Shown here: piece by piece, positions 41,516 through 49,261 of the stretch
Position numbering within the stretch: the first letter of the stretch is position 1
How the letters are laid out: each line of letters starts with the position of its first letter
DNA from: Nocardioides nitrophenolicus
GTDB taxonomy: Bacteria; Actinomycetota; Actinomycetes; Propionibacteriales; Nocardioidaceae
NCBI RefSeq assembly: GCF_016907515.1
Contig: NZ_JAFBBY010000001.1
Location: forward strand, 1,240,001-1,304,000
Reading direction: 5' to 3'
Length of the DNA stretch: 64,000 nt
Program-made: the position numbers and the translations under genes
Notes under the pieces: model-generated
What the model was told of the DNA's origin: nothing
What the model saw: only the letters and a program-made list of their open reading frames with translations
Databases searched by the model: none

Positions 41516-43285
41516 TCAGGCTCCCTTCCCGGGCACCAGCTCGAGGTAGAGCGTGGTGACGACGAAGTTGACGAAGAACAGCAGCAGGAAGGTGACGACC
41601 ACCGACTGGTTGACCGACTCCCCCACGCCCTTGGGCCCCGGCCGCGTGTGGAGCCCGCGGTAGGCCGCCACGACACCGGCCAGGAAGCCGAAGACGATCG
41701 CCTTGAGCTCACCGACAACGAGGTCCGGGATCTGCGCGAGGGCGGTGAAGCTGGCGAGGTAGGCGCCCGGCGTACCGCCTTGGACGATGACGTTGAAGAA
41801 GTAGCCCCCGAGGACGCCCACCACCGAGACCAGCCCGTTGAGCAGCACCGCGGCGATCACGCAGGCGAGCACGCGCGGGACGACCAGGCGCTGGACCGGG
41901 TCGACGCCGATCACCCGCATCGCGTCGATCTCGTCGCGGATGGTGCGGGAGCCGAGGTCCGCGCAGATGGCGGCGCCACCGGCGCCCGCGATGACCAGGG
42001 TGGTCACGATCGGCGCCGCCTGCTGGACGACGGCGAGGACCGAGGCCGCGCCGGTGAAGGACTGCGCACCGACCTGCACCGTCAGGGTCCCGAGCTGGAG
42101 CGCGATCACCGCGCCGAACGGGATCGCGATGAGCATCGCCGGGATCCACGACACGCTGGTCACGAACCAGAACTGGTCGAGCGCCTCCCGCGCCGCGAAC
42201 GGCCGGCGGAACGCCGCCCGGAGGGTGTCGAGCCCGAGCGCGAAGAACGCTCCGGTCTGGTCGAGGGCGCGGGAGAGCGGGTCGGGGCGGACGACGGCCG
42301 GGGGTCGGTCCGCCTCCTCGTCGTCGGCGACGTACAGCCGCGCGTCGCCGCCGGCCACCCGGCGAGCGTGCCGCTCGGTCGCCGGACGCGACATGCCGCT
42401 CGCCGGCAGCAGCTGGCGCGGCAGCACCTCGATCGCCCGCGCGCCGGCGCGCACCATGGTGGGAGCCCCGCCGGGGACCGGGTAGCCGAACTCGTCGAGC
42501 TGCGGCGCGTTGATCGAGTGGTCGACCTCCTCGCTCATCCCGATCGGTCCCACCGGATCCCCCGCCATGAACTGCGACACCACGGGGTGGTCGGTGAGCA
42601 GGAACTGCTCACGCGGGCCGTACATCACCAGCCGGCGTCGGTAGAGCATCCCCAGGTTGTCGGGCAGGGTGCGGGCCAGCTCGATGTTGTGGGTGACGAC
42701 GAGCATGGTGGCGTCCGTGGCGGCGTTGACGTCGAGCAGCAGCTGGGCGAGGTTCGCGGTCCGGACCGGGTCGAGACCGGAGTCCGGCTCGTCGCACAGG
42801 ATGATCTCGGGCTCCGTCACCAGCGAGCGGGCCAGGCCGGCCCGCTTGCGCATGCCGCCCGAGATCTCACCGGGGAGCTTGTGCTCCTGGCCGAGCAGAC
42901 CCACCAAGTCGAGCTTCTCCATCGCGATCTCCCGCACCTGCGTCTCGTTCTTGCGGGTGTGGGCGCGCAGGGGGAACGCGACGTTGTCGTAGACGCTCAT
43001 CGACCCGAACAGAGCACCGTCCTGAAAGAGCACGCCGAACCTCTTGCGCAGCTCCAGCCGGAGCGACTCCTTGGCCGTCACCATGTCGACCTCGTTGACC
43101 AGGCAGCGCCCGGCCTCCGGCTTGAGCAGGCCCATCAGGGACTTGAGGAAGACCGACTTCCCCGTTCCGGACGGGCCCAGCAACGCCGTGATCTCCCCCG
43201 GCTCGAGGGTGAGCGTGACGTCGCTCCAGATGTTCTGGGAACCGAAGCTCTTGGTGAGTCCGGTGACCTCAACGGTGCCGCCCAT
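41516..43285 (-). CDS. Fused Mce-system ATPase (MlaF/Mkl type) and YrbE/MlaE permease
   Basis: 589 residues in one uninterrupted frame, SD AGGAGG 7 nt before the ATG. Residues 1-250 are an ABC ATPase: Walker A LLGPSGTGKS, Q-loop LFQDGALF, signature ISGGMRKRAGLARSL, Walker B IILCDEPDSGLD, H-loop VVTHN. A linker of about 80 residues follows. Residues about 335-589 are a YrbE permease with SWIPAMLIAIPFGAVIALQL and RTIRDEIDAMRVIGVDP. In mycobacteria and most relatives the ATPase (MceG/Mkl) is a separate gene shared among operons, so the fusion is notable. Confidence 0.93.
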   Translation of the reverse strand: MGGTVEVTGLTKSFGSQNIWSDVTLTLEPGEITALLGPSGTGKSVFLKSLMGLLKPEAGRCLVNEVDMVTAKESLRLELRKRFGVLFQDGALFGSMSVYDNVAFPLRAHTRKNETQVREIAMEKLDLVGLLGQEHKLPGEISGGMRKRAGLARSLVTEPEIILCDEPDSGLDPVRTANLAQLLLDVNAATDATMLVVTHNIELARTLPDNLGMLYRRRLVMYGPREQFLLTDHPVVSQFMAGDPVGPIGMSEEVDHSINAPQLDEFGYPVPGGAPTMVRAGARAIEVLPRQLLPASGMSRPATERHARRVAGGDARLYVADDEEADRPPAVVRPDPLSRALDQTGAFFALGLDTLRAAFRRPFAAREALDQFWFVTSVSWIPAMLIAIPFGAVIALQLGTLTVQVGAQSFTGAASVLAVVQQAAPIVTTLVIAGAGGAAICADLGSRTIRDEIDAMRVIGVDPVQRLVVPRVLACVIAAVLLNGLVSVVGVLGGYFFNVIVQGGTPGAYLASFTALAQIPDLVVGELKAIVFGFLAGVVAAYRGLHTRPGPKGVGESVNQSVVVTFLLLFFVNFVVTTLYLELVPGKGA

Positions 43286-43324
43286 GGCGGGCCTCCTGCC
43301 TGTCGGTGCGCGGTGCGCGGGGAG

Positions 43325-44383
43325 TCATGACTGCTCGGGGATGGTCGGGGTGGTGGGATCGGTCGGTTCTTCCGTGACTTCGTCGCCGGGCGTCGGCGTC
43401 GGCGTCGGCGTGGGTGTCGCTGTGGGTGTCGCTGTGGGTGTCGGCGTCGGTGCCGGCGTCGGTGCCGGCGTCGGCGTCGGCGTGGGGCTCGTCGTGGGCA
43501 CGGGGGTCGCCGTGGGATGCGGCGTGCCGGCCGACGCGGTGGCGGCGAGCTCGTCGATGGGGTCGCGCAGTCGCGCCGACTCGCACGCGCAGTCCTCGGG
43601 CAGCACCGGCAGTGGGGATGGGATCGGGACCACCGGAACCTCGGTGGACTGCCGCTCATAGCGCCGGGCGATCCGCAGCACGGTGCGGACGAACCCGGGT
43701 GCCGGGTGGTACGCCGCCAGCGCGGCCCGCAGTCCGCGCGGGGTGCTCAGGTCTTGGCCCGCGCACAGCTGGACGGCGGCGGCCAGCGCCGCATCGTCGA
43801 TGTCGCGCGGGTCGCGGATCCCGTCGGCGTCGGCGTCGACCGCGACCCGGGTCCACGTGGTCGGCAGCAGCCCCATCGGGCCGACCGGCGCGTCCCACCG
43901 CGGATCCCCGTCCAAGGCGCCGCCGTCGGTGTCCGCGACCTGGCCGCGCCCACCCCGGCTGTCGAGCGACTTCCCGACCGCCGGGCCACGAGCGTGAGCG
44001 GACTCGACCCGGCCGATCGCCGCCAGCACCGTCCAGTCCAGTCCGCAGTCGTCCGCGGCCTCGAGGACGGCCGCCGCCCGCTGGTAGGCGGCGAGCGCTT
44101 CGGGCGGCACGGAGCCGAGCGGCCCCGGGTAGGCGCCCGGCCGCCCGGCCCGGGCACGTCGTACGGCAGAGGGGGTGGGCGGCACCACGACCGCCGCCCG
44201 CGCCTGCTCCGCCGCGATCGCCGGGCCCGTCGACGCCGGAGCCGTCGCGCGCGGCGCCGGCCGGCTCGCCGGCCGCTGCTCGGCCGGCAGCACGAACGAA
44301 CCGATCACGCCGACGACGATGCCGACGACGACGAGCAGCCCGATGGCCGCGACGATCGCGGCCCGAACCCGGTGCGGTGCCAT
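43325..44383 (-). CDS. Lytic transglycosylase-like protein with Pro/Thr-rich tail
   Basis: 352 residues. An N-terminal helix (AAIVAAIGLLVVVGIVVGVIGSF) acts as anchor or signal. The lysozyme-like domain (about 95-240) resembles MltB-type transglycosylases: LAAIGRVESAHAR with the likely catalytic Glu, then GPMGLLPTTWTRVAVDADADGI. The last 70 residues are (P/T)n repeats encoded by imperfect hexamers. It should cut peptidoglycan outside the membrane. It stands 39 nt before the fusion gene with no terminator seen, so it is probably the first gene of the mce operon. Confidence 0.85.
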   Translation of the reverse strand: MAPHRVRAAIVAAIGLLVVVGIVVGVIGSFVLPAEQRPASRPAPRATAPASTGPAIAAEQARAAVVVPPTPSAVRRARAGRPGAYPGPLGSVPPEALAAYQRAAAVLEAADDCGLDWTVLAAIGRVESAHARGPAVGKSLDSRGGRGQVADTDGGALDGDPRWDAPVGPMGLLPTTWTRVAVDADADGIRDPRDIDDAALAAAVQLCAGQDLSTPRGLRAALAAYHPAPGFVRTVLRIARRYERQSTEVPVVPIPSPLPVLPEDCACESARLRDPIDELAATASAGTPHPTATPVPTTSPTPTPTPAPTPAPTPTPTATPTATPTPTPTPTPGDEVTEEPTDPTTPTIPEQS

Positions 44384-44510
44384 CCTTCTCTTCCCCCGTC
44401 CTCGGGGGCGATGTCGCTCTGCGGGCCCCCGTGTGGCTGGGCCAAGTCAAGGTCCGTGGTGGGGCTTTGCCCAGTCCCCATGGGCGATCTGGTCGCGATT
44501 CGGCGAGATG

Positions 44511-44528
44511 TTGTCATCGGCATGACAA
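44511..44528. promoter_or_regulatory. Operator-like dyad TTGTCAT-N4-ATGACAA, copy 1
   Basis: Perfect 7-bp half-sites separated by CGGC, 128 nt upstream of the transglycosylase start. The 44384-44680 interval holds no gene; apart from the two dyads it shows a CCCCC/GGGGG hairpin just before the transglycosylase ATG. Confidence 0.65.
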
Positions 44529-44626
44529 GAAAACCGCGACGCAGCGGGCGGAAGGAGCCGAATCGGCCGTGCACAACGCAGTGGGCCTCGGATTCGAGAC
44601 CTCAGCGCCGGGTGACCGGCTCCGAT

Positions 44627-44646
44627 TTTGTCATCGCCATGACAAA
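44627..44646. promoter_or_regulatory. Operator-like dyad TTTGTCAT-N4-ATGACAAA, copy 2
   Basis: Perfect 8-bp half-sites around CGCC. Its centre is 117 bp from that of copy 1, about 11 helical turns, so both could be bound on one face of the DNA. Confidence 0.65.
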
Positions 44647-44680
44647 TCACCGGTCCCGGCGCCCGATGGAAAGGGCACTC

Positions 44681-45502
44681 TCAGGACGGGCAGCGGGAGA
44701 CGTCGGCGGTACGCAGCTCCAGGCCCAGGGGCGGCCGGACCGGCCCGCTGCCCTCGGCCAGACAACTGGTCCGGCCGTGGACCAACGCTGAGCGGACGTA
44801 GCGGATCGACCGGTCCCGGTGGCGCATCACCGTCGTCCACACCTCGTCGGCCTGCAGGACGTAGCCGACCTCGTACTGCGTCGCCGGCGCCTGCGGATCG
44901 GCCGTGCCCGGGGCTTCCTCGGTCAGGATCTCGATCCGTTCGACCGGCAGGAACGGGCGCGCGACGGCGTCCAAGGTCGCCCTGTCCTTCAAGGTCGGCT
45001 GAGCCAAGGCGACGAACACGGCGACCGCAGCCATGACCGCCATCAGACCCCAGCTCTCATCGTCGCGGTCCACCCGCTCGGACGCCCACTGGCCGATCGC
45101 CCACCCCGCGACGACCACGAGCCCGATCCCCCACCACGGCACCTGCTGGCCCTCGTCGACCACGAGCGCGCCGAGCAGGAGGCACAGCAGAGACTTGCCG
45201 TACCTGACCAGGGTCTGCTCAGCGTCACGGTCCGCCACCGCCACCGCGCCCCAGCAGGCGTACCACCAGGCTCCGAGCGTCAACAGCACCGGAGCCAGGT
45301 TGAGCATCACACCGGTGAGCAGGGTCAGTGGCGGGGTGGTGCGCAGCAACGCCAACGCCGTCGCAGGCTGGTAGTGCGCGACCACGAAAGTGTCGGCCAC
45401 CACCAGGGCGGTCGCCAGCAACAGGCTCTTGTTGACCAGCGAGCCGCGCAGCGCCGTGGCGATGCGGTGCAATGCGGCGAGCTGCCGGTCCGCCGTCGTC
45501 AT
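44681..45502 (-). CDS. Hypothetical membrane protein
   Basis: 273 residues from ATG 45502. Four or five hydrophobic helices in the first 175 residues (SLLLATALVVADTFVVA, LTLLTGVMLNLAPVLLTLGAWWYACWGAVAVA, SLLCLLLGALVV, GIGLVVVAGWAIGQW, LMAVMAAVAVFVALA), then a soluble C-terminal domain of about 95 residues with two Cys. I recognise no family. It lies between the transglycosylase and a set of secreted proteins on the same strand, and its stop is beside dyad copy 2. Codon use matches the neighbours. Confidence 0.65.
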   Translation of the reverse strand: MTTADRQLAALHRIATALRGSLVNKSLLLATALVVADTFVVAHYQPATALALLRTTPPLTLLTGVMLNLAPVLLTLGAWWYACWGAVAVADRDAEQTLVRYGKSLLCLLLGALVVDEGQQVPWWGIGLVVVAGWAIGQWASERVDRDDESWGLMAVMAAVAVFVALAQPTLKDRATLDAVARPFLPVERIEILTEEAPGTADPQAPATQYEVGYVLQADEVWTTVMRHRDRSIRYVRSALVHGRTSCLAEGSGPVRPPLGLELRTADVSRCPS

Positions 45503-45602
45503 CGTGGATTTCGTTCAGCGGATGGGCGCAATCGCGTGGAGACCGGGTGCTCCGCGGGGTCGCGCACGACTCCGCGGAGCACCCGCCTGGGTGGGTGAGG
45601 GC

Positions 45603-46691
45603 TCACGGCCGCGGGCCGTCGGGCAACGGCAGGTCGGGCGGGATGGCGTAGACCCGGGGGTTGAAGTCACCCAGCCACTGGTTGCCGCCCCACTGCAGGC
45701 AGTTCGCCTCGACCGGGTCGCTCTGGCCCGGGGCAGGGGGAAGCTGATAAGCGTAGTCCGGCCCCGGAGTGAAGCACGATGGAGAGCCGACCCGGATCCT
45801 CACCGGGTTGTCCTCGCCGGAGACCATCGCGGTGAGCAACGGGGCAATGTCGTCACCGGTCGTCGTCCGGCACTCCCCGAAGGGCGGAATCGCGACCACT
45901 CCGTTGAAGATCCCGCCCATGATCGCCTGAAAGCCTCCTGCTCCCGGGTCGTAGTTGGCGAAGTCGCCGCCACCCTCGGTCGATACGTACAGGGCGTCGG
46001 AGACGGCCTGCAGCCGCGCGCGAGGAGCCGCGCAACGGCCGAGGTTGACAGGGACGCCGTCGACCTTGACGTCTCGGAGATGGACGTCGAGCGTGCCCTC
46101 GAGCGGCGCAGGGTCGTACCGGGTTCGAGCGTTCTCAGGCTCCCTGTTGGTGACGGCGGAGAAGTGAAGACCGACCAGCTCACCGTCGTCATCGACGGTC
46201 TGGGAGAGCTGCAGCGTCGCCTCGACGGGGATCGCGCCGAACGCGATCGTCCGCACCTGGATCGGAGGCGACCAGCCGTAGTCCTGCGCGGATCCCCGGG
46301 GCGAGACGAAGAAGGCGCGGCCGTCGGCGGGAAAGCTGGAGAAGGACGAACCCGTTGGCGAGTCGGGATCCGGCAGCGCGCCGTAGATGACGTTGACCGC
46401 GAGCGCGGAGGTCGGCACTCGAGCCCACTGCCGGGACCGGACCGATCCAGCAATGCCCGTCTGGGCCACACCCGTCCAAGCGGCCACGGAGCCGCAGGAG
46501 TAGTCGCCGTCCCCGCTGTACCAGTGCGGGACCCGGTCGGGGTCACAGCCGAACCTCGGCAGGCCGGGCCAGGGAGGGTTGGGCGGTTCGGCGTGCGCCG
46601 GCGCGGCCGGGGTCCGTAGGAGGACTACGAGCAGCACCACGGCGAGCCCGGCCACCCACCGATGGGCGCCGCGGGAACGCGGTCGGATCAT
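45603..46691 (-). CDS. Secreted protein of unknown function
   Basis: 362 residues from ATG 46691 (GAAAGG upstream). A signal peptide (about 1-35: WVAGLAVVLLVVLLRTPAAPAHA) precedes a mature protein rich in Pro, Gly and aromatic residues with several Cys (FGCDP, YSCGS, LGRCAAP, GECRTTTG, SCFTPG, NCLQWGG), suitable for extracytoplasmic disulfides. There is no membrane anchor or known domain that I can identify. First of four same-strand secreted-protein genes between the mce operon and the PucR gene. Confidence 0.7.
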   Translation of the reverse strand: MIRPRSRGAHRWVAGLAVVLLVVLLRTPAAPAHAEPPNPPWPGLPRFGCDPDRVPHWYSGDGDYSCGSVAAWTGVAQTGIAGSVRSRQWARVPTSALAVNVIYGALPDPDSPTGSSFSSFPADGRAFFVSPRGSAQDYGWSPPIQVRTIAFGAIPVEATLQLSQTVDDDGELVGLHFSAVTNREPENARTRYDPAPLEGTLDVHLRDVKVDGVPVNLGRCAAPRARLQAVSDALYVSTEGGGDFANYDPGAGGFQAIMGGIFNGVVAIPPFGECRTTTGDDIAPLLTAMVSGEDNPVRIRVGSPSCFTPGPDYAYQLPPAPGQSDPVEANCLQWGGNQWLGDFNPRVYAIPPDLPLPDGPRP

Positions 46692-46778
46692 TGCTGGCTG
46701 CCTTTCTGTGACAGGCCGATCGGTCGGGTCCGGCGAACCGGCCAGGAACCGACGGGTCCCCGGCCGGTCGCCGAGGTC

Positions 46779-47399
46779 CTAGACGTAGCGGCCGTTGGTG
46801 ACGCGGAGGTCGATGGTGTTGTTGGACCCCGGCACGACGGAGTTGATCAGCCAGGTGTTGAGGCCGCAGTTCTGGAACTGCCCGATCGAGTAGGAGCCGG
46901 TCAGGCGGCCACCGGCAAGGAGGTCGAACGACTCACCGGCCGGCGTGCCGACGGGAATGGTCACCGGGCTGACGGTGCGGCAGTTGGCGCCGGTGAAGGT
47001 CGGGAAGCCCGCGATCCGGATGTTGGACAGGCGGACGTAGTAGCGAGCGGTGCCCGACACGACCAGGTTGCTCGACGCGTCCACGTCGAGGCGCCCTGAG
47101 ATCCGGCCGACGGGAAGGAAGTCGACGCGCGCGGTGACCGGCACGAAGCCGGCCAGCGCGAACCGGGTGTCGGTGCCGGGCAGCGGGAGCGTCGCGGTGA
47201 AGTCACCGGTCTCGATGTCGAGGTCGGTGTGCAGGGTGGTGGGCCCGAGGCGGACATCGGCGTTGGGCCGGCCGATGTGGCTGGTGCCGGCGGCGTCGTG
47301 CTCGATGCCGACGATGGTGGCCGCTTGCGCGGTGGCCGGGTTGAGCATGAGCAGGGCGAGGGCGCCGAGTGCGGCGAGCAGGCGGTGGAGAGTGGTCAT
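46779..47399 (-). CDS. Secreted protein of unknown function, beta-rich
   Basis: 206 residues from ATG 47399, with GAAGGA 6 nt upstream. The signal peptide is clear (LLAALGALALLMLNPATAQA). The mature part alternates hydrophobic and polar residues like an outer beta-barrel or beta-sandwich (TTLHTDLDIETGDFTATLPL, RFALAGFVPVTARVDFLPVG), with a C-terminal block NCRTVSPVTIPV and FQNCGLNTWLINSVVPG carrying two Cys. No named family is certain; I considered lipid- or wall-associated secreted proteins because of the adjacent Mce system. Confidence 0.7.
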   Translation of the reverse strand: MTTLHRLLAALGALALLMLNPATAQAATIVGIEHDAAGTSHIGRPNADVRLGPTTLHTDLDIETGDFTATLPLPGTDTRFALAGFVPVTARVDFLPVGRISGRLDVDASSNLVVSGTARYYVRLSNIRIAGFPTFTGANCRTVSPVTIPVGTPAGESFDLLAGGRLTGSYSIGQFQNCGLNTWLINSVVPGSNNTIDLRVTNGRYV

Positions 47400-47458
47400 C
47401 TTCGTTCCTTCGATGGTGTGCGAGCGGTCCAGGAGCTGGGCCCGCTCGGGATGGGCGG

Positions 47459-48151
47459 TCACGGCTGGCTGATGACGTTGATGGGGCCGTCGGTGGAGGT
47501 GACCTGATAGGTCGCGGAGACGTTCACCGGGTCCCCGTTGGAGATCTGCCCGATGCAGCCGATGGCGTTGTGGACCACCAGGGCGGTGGCGCTGTAGCCC
47601 GTCTGATTGACGACGAGATACTGGTTCGTCTCGTCCAAGGTCGTACTGACCTTGCCCGGCACGTCGCCCGGCGTGGCCGCCGCGGTAGACCGACCGCCGA
47701 GGTCGAACGTACAGCCCGGGTTGGCCACATGGATGCGGGCTCCGTCGAGGTGTCCCCTCACGTTGTCTTCCTGCGCCCCGCTCACCGCGCCCGAATCACC
47801 GTGGAACAGCCATGGTGTCGCGATCTGGGTATGGGGCGTCGTTCCGAAGAACGACGTGCAGGTCCGCCAAGAGATGCTGTCGACGGTGACGATGTCGACG
47901 ACCCCGGGCCCTGACGCTGCGGAGCCCGTCGCGCTCGATGATGCGCAGTTCCACGCGACGACGGCACCCGTCGCCACATGGCGCACGCTGAACGTGACAG
48001 CGCCGACGGACGTGGCGGTCCAGGGGTGGCTGGTGCTGGCCGCGGTGCTGCCGCCCACCGCCACCGTGGAAGGCGTGCCGGCGGCGAAGCCGGGGGCCGC
48101 AGCCAGTGCGACTCCGGCGACCGCTGTGGCCGCGACGAGGAGCTTCTTCAT
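47459..48151 (-). CDS. Secreted protein, tandem paralogue A
   Basis: 230 residues from ATG 48151 (AGAGG upstream). Signal peptide MKKLLVAATAVAGVALAAAPGFA. The mature protein is Ser/Thr/Gly-rich and beta-like with four Cys (AWNCASS, TCTSFFG, NPGCTFDLGG, IGCIGQISNGD). It is plainly homologous along its whole length to the next gene upstream at 48255-48950, with an almost identical C-terminus (YQVTSTDGPINV). Function unknown. Confidence 0.72.
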   Translation of the reverse strand: MKKLLVAATAVAGVALAAAPGFAAGTPSTVAVGGSTAASTSHPWTATSVGAVTFSVRHVATGAVVAWNCASSSATGSAASGPGVVDIVTVDSISWRTCTSFFGTTPHTQIATPWLFHGDSGAVSGAQEDNVRGHLDGARIHVANPGCTFDLGGRSTAAATPGDVPGKVSTTLDETNQYLVVNQTGYSATALVVHNAIGCIGQISNGDPVNVSATYQVTSTDGPINVISQP

Positions 48152-48254
48152 GCGGAGCCTCTCACTCTGCCTGTCGGGCTGGACGGGTTCGGGCGGCCGA
48201 TGACCGCCGGGCCGCCGGTGGGCGCCGTCCCGGGAACGGCACCCACCGGGTGGA

Positions 48255-48950
48255 TCACGGCTGGCTGACGACGTTGATCGGCCCGTCGGTCGAGGTGACC
48301 TGGTAGGTGCCGGAGAAGTTGGCCGGATCGCCGGCGGAGATCTGCCCGATGCAGCCGATCACGTTGTAGACCACGAGGTTCGTGGGGCTGTAGCCCGTCT
48401 GGTTGACGACGATGCGCTGGTTGGCCTCGTCGAAGGTGGCGTTGGCCCTCCCGGGCACGTCGCCCGGAGTGGCCGTCGCGGTGGACCGGCCGCCGACGTC
48501 GAAGGTGCAGCCCGGGTTGGCGACGTGCGCCCGGATGTTGTGGATGTGCCCCGCGACGTTGTCGGTCTGAGCCGAGGTGACGGCCGACGTGTCGCCGTGG
48601 ACCTGCCAGGGCGTGCTGGTCTGGGTCACCGCCATGTTGCCGGCGAAGGACGTGCAGCTGGTCCAGGTCGTGTTGTCGATGTTGGCGATGTCGACCACAC
48701 CGGAGCCCGAGCTGGCCCGCCCGCTGGCGCTGGCGGACGTGCAGCTCATGTTCACGATGGCGCCCGTCGCCACGTGGCGCACGCTGAAGTTGATGGCGCC
48801 GACGGACGTGGCGGTCCAGGGGTGGCTGGTGCTGGGCGCGGTGCTGCCACCCACCGCAACTGTGTAGGGCATTCCGGTGGCGAGCGCGGGGGCCGCGGCC
48901 AGCGCGACCCCCGCGACCGCTCCGCCGACTGCGAGGAGCTTCTTCTTCAT
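48255..48950 (-). CDS. Secreted protein, tandem paralogue B
   Basis: 231 residues from ATG 48950, with GGAGG at 7-nt spacing. Signal peptide MKKKLLAVGGAVAGVALAAAPALA. Same domain as paralogue A: SHPWTATSVGAINFSVRHVATG, NPGCTFDVGGRSTATATPGD, and VVNQTGYSPTNLVVYNVIGCIGQIS, with four Cys in matching places. The duplication is recent enough that long stretches of DNA are also shared. It is the gene nearest to the dyads at 49.1-49.2 kb on this strand. Confidence 0.72.
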   Translation of the reverse strand: MKKKLLAVGGAVAGVALAAAPALATGMPYTVAVGGSTAPSTSHPWTATSVGAINFSVRHVATGAIVNMSCTSASASGRASSGSGVVDIANIDNTTWTSCTSFAGNMAVTQTSTPWQVHGDTSAVTSAQTDNVAGHIHNIRAHVANPGCTFDVGGRSTATATPGDVPGRANATFDEANQRIVVNQTGYSPTNLVVYNVIGCIGQISAGDPANFSGTYQVTSTDGPINVVSQP

Positions 48951-49261
48951 GATGAGACCTCCGACTTCCTGGGTTCGGTAGTTCCTGTGCCGTCCTCGTT
49001 CCAGCGGAGTTGCTGACGAGTGGCGGTCACTGCCGGACATTCACGACCCCGGCCCAGGTCCGCACAAGACACCGACGGCAAGAAGGCCCCCGAACGGCCA
49101 TATCCTGTGACGCGCATGACAACTTTCCGGCCTGTCGACCGGTCGGATCGTCGCTGAGAGCCCCGTCACACCGTCGAAGGCACAGGGGTCCGTCCGTCGA
49201 GGCGCGGATTTTGTCACCCGGATGACAAAAGATCGCCTGACTGCGAACAGGTCGCCGCACG
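48951..49261. promoter_or_regulatory. Divergent control region between paralogue B and the PucR gene
   Basis: 311 nt without a gene. It contains a degenerate dyad (49105-49122, right half ATGACAA intact) and a strong dyad TTGTCAC-N4-ATGACAA (49212-49229, extended by T/A on both sides), centres 107 bp apart. The strong one lies 32 nt before the PucR start. Nothing else coding or structured stands out. Confidence 0.6.

Noticed and set aside
43380..43500. CRISPR-like tandem repeats
   Set aside because: The units are short, contiguous and coding; there are no spacers.
43370..43510. Phase-variable simple repeat in the transglycosylase gene
   Set aside because: The repeats are imperfect hexamers keeping the frame (Pro-Thr codons), so slippage would only change tail length.
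44305..44574. Short upstream reading frame overlapping the transglycosylase start
   Set aside because: No ribosome site, no conserved features, and it runs through the coding start in another frame.
48525..49016. Plus-strand frame opposite secreted paralogue B
   Set aside because: The opposite strand has a signal peptide, ribosome site and paralogue; this frame has none.
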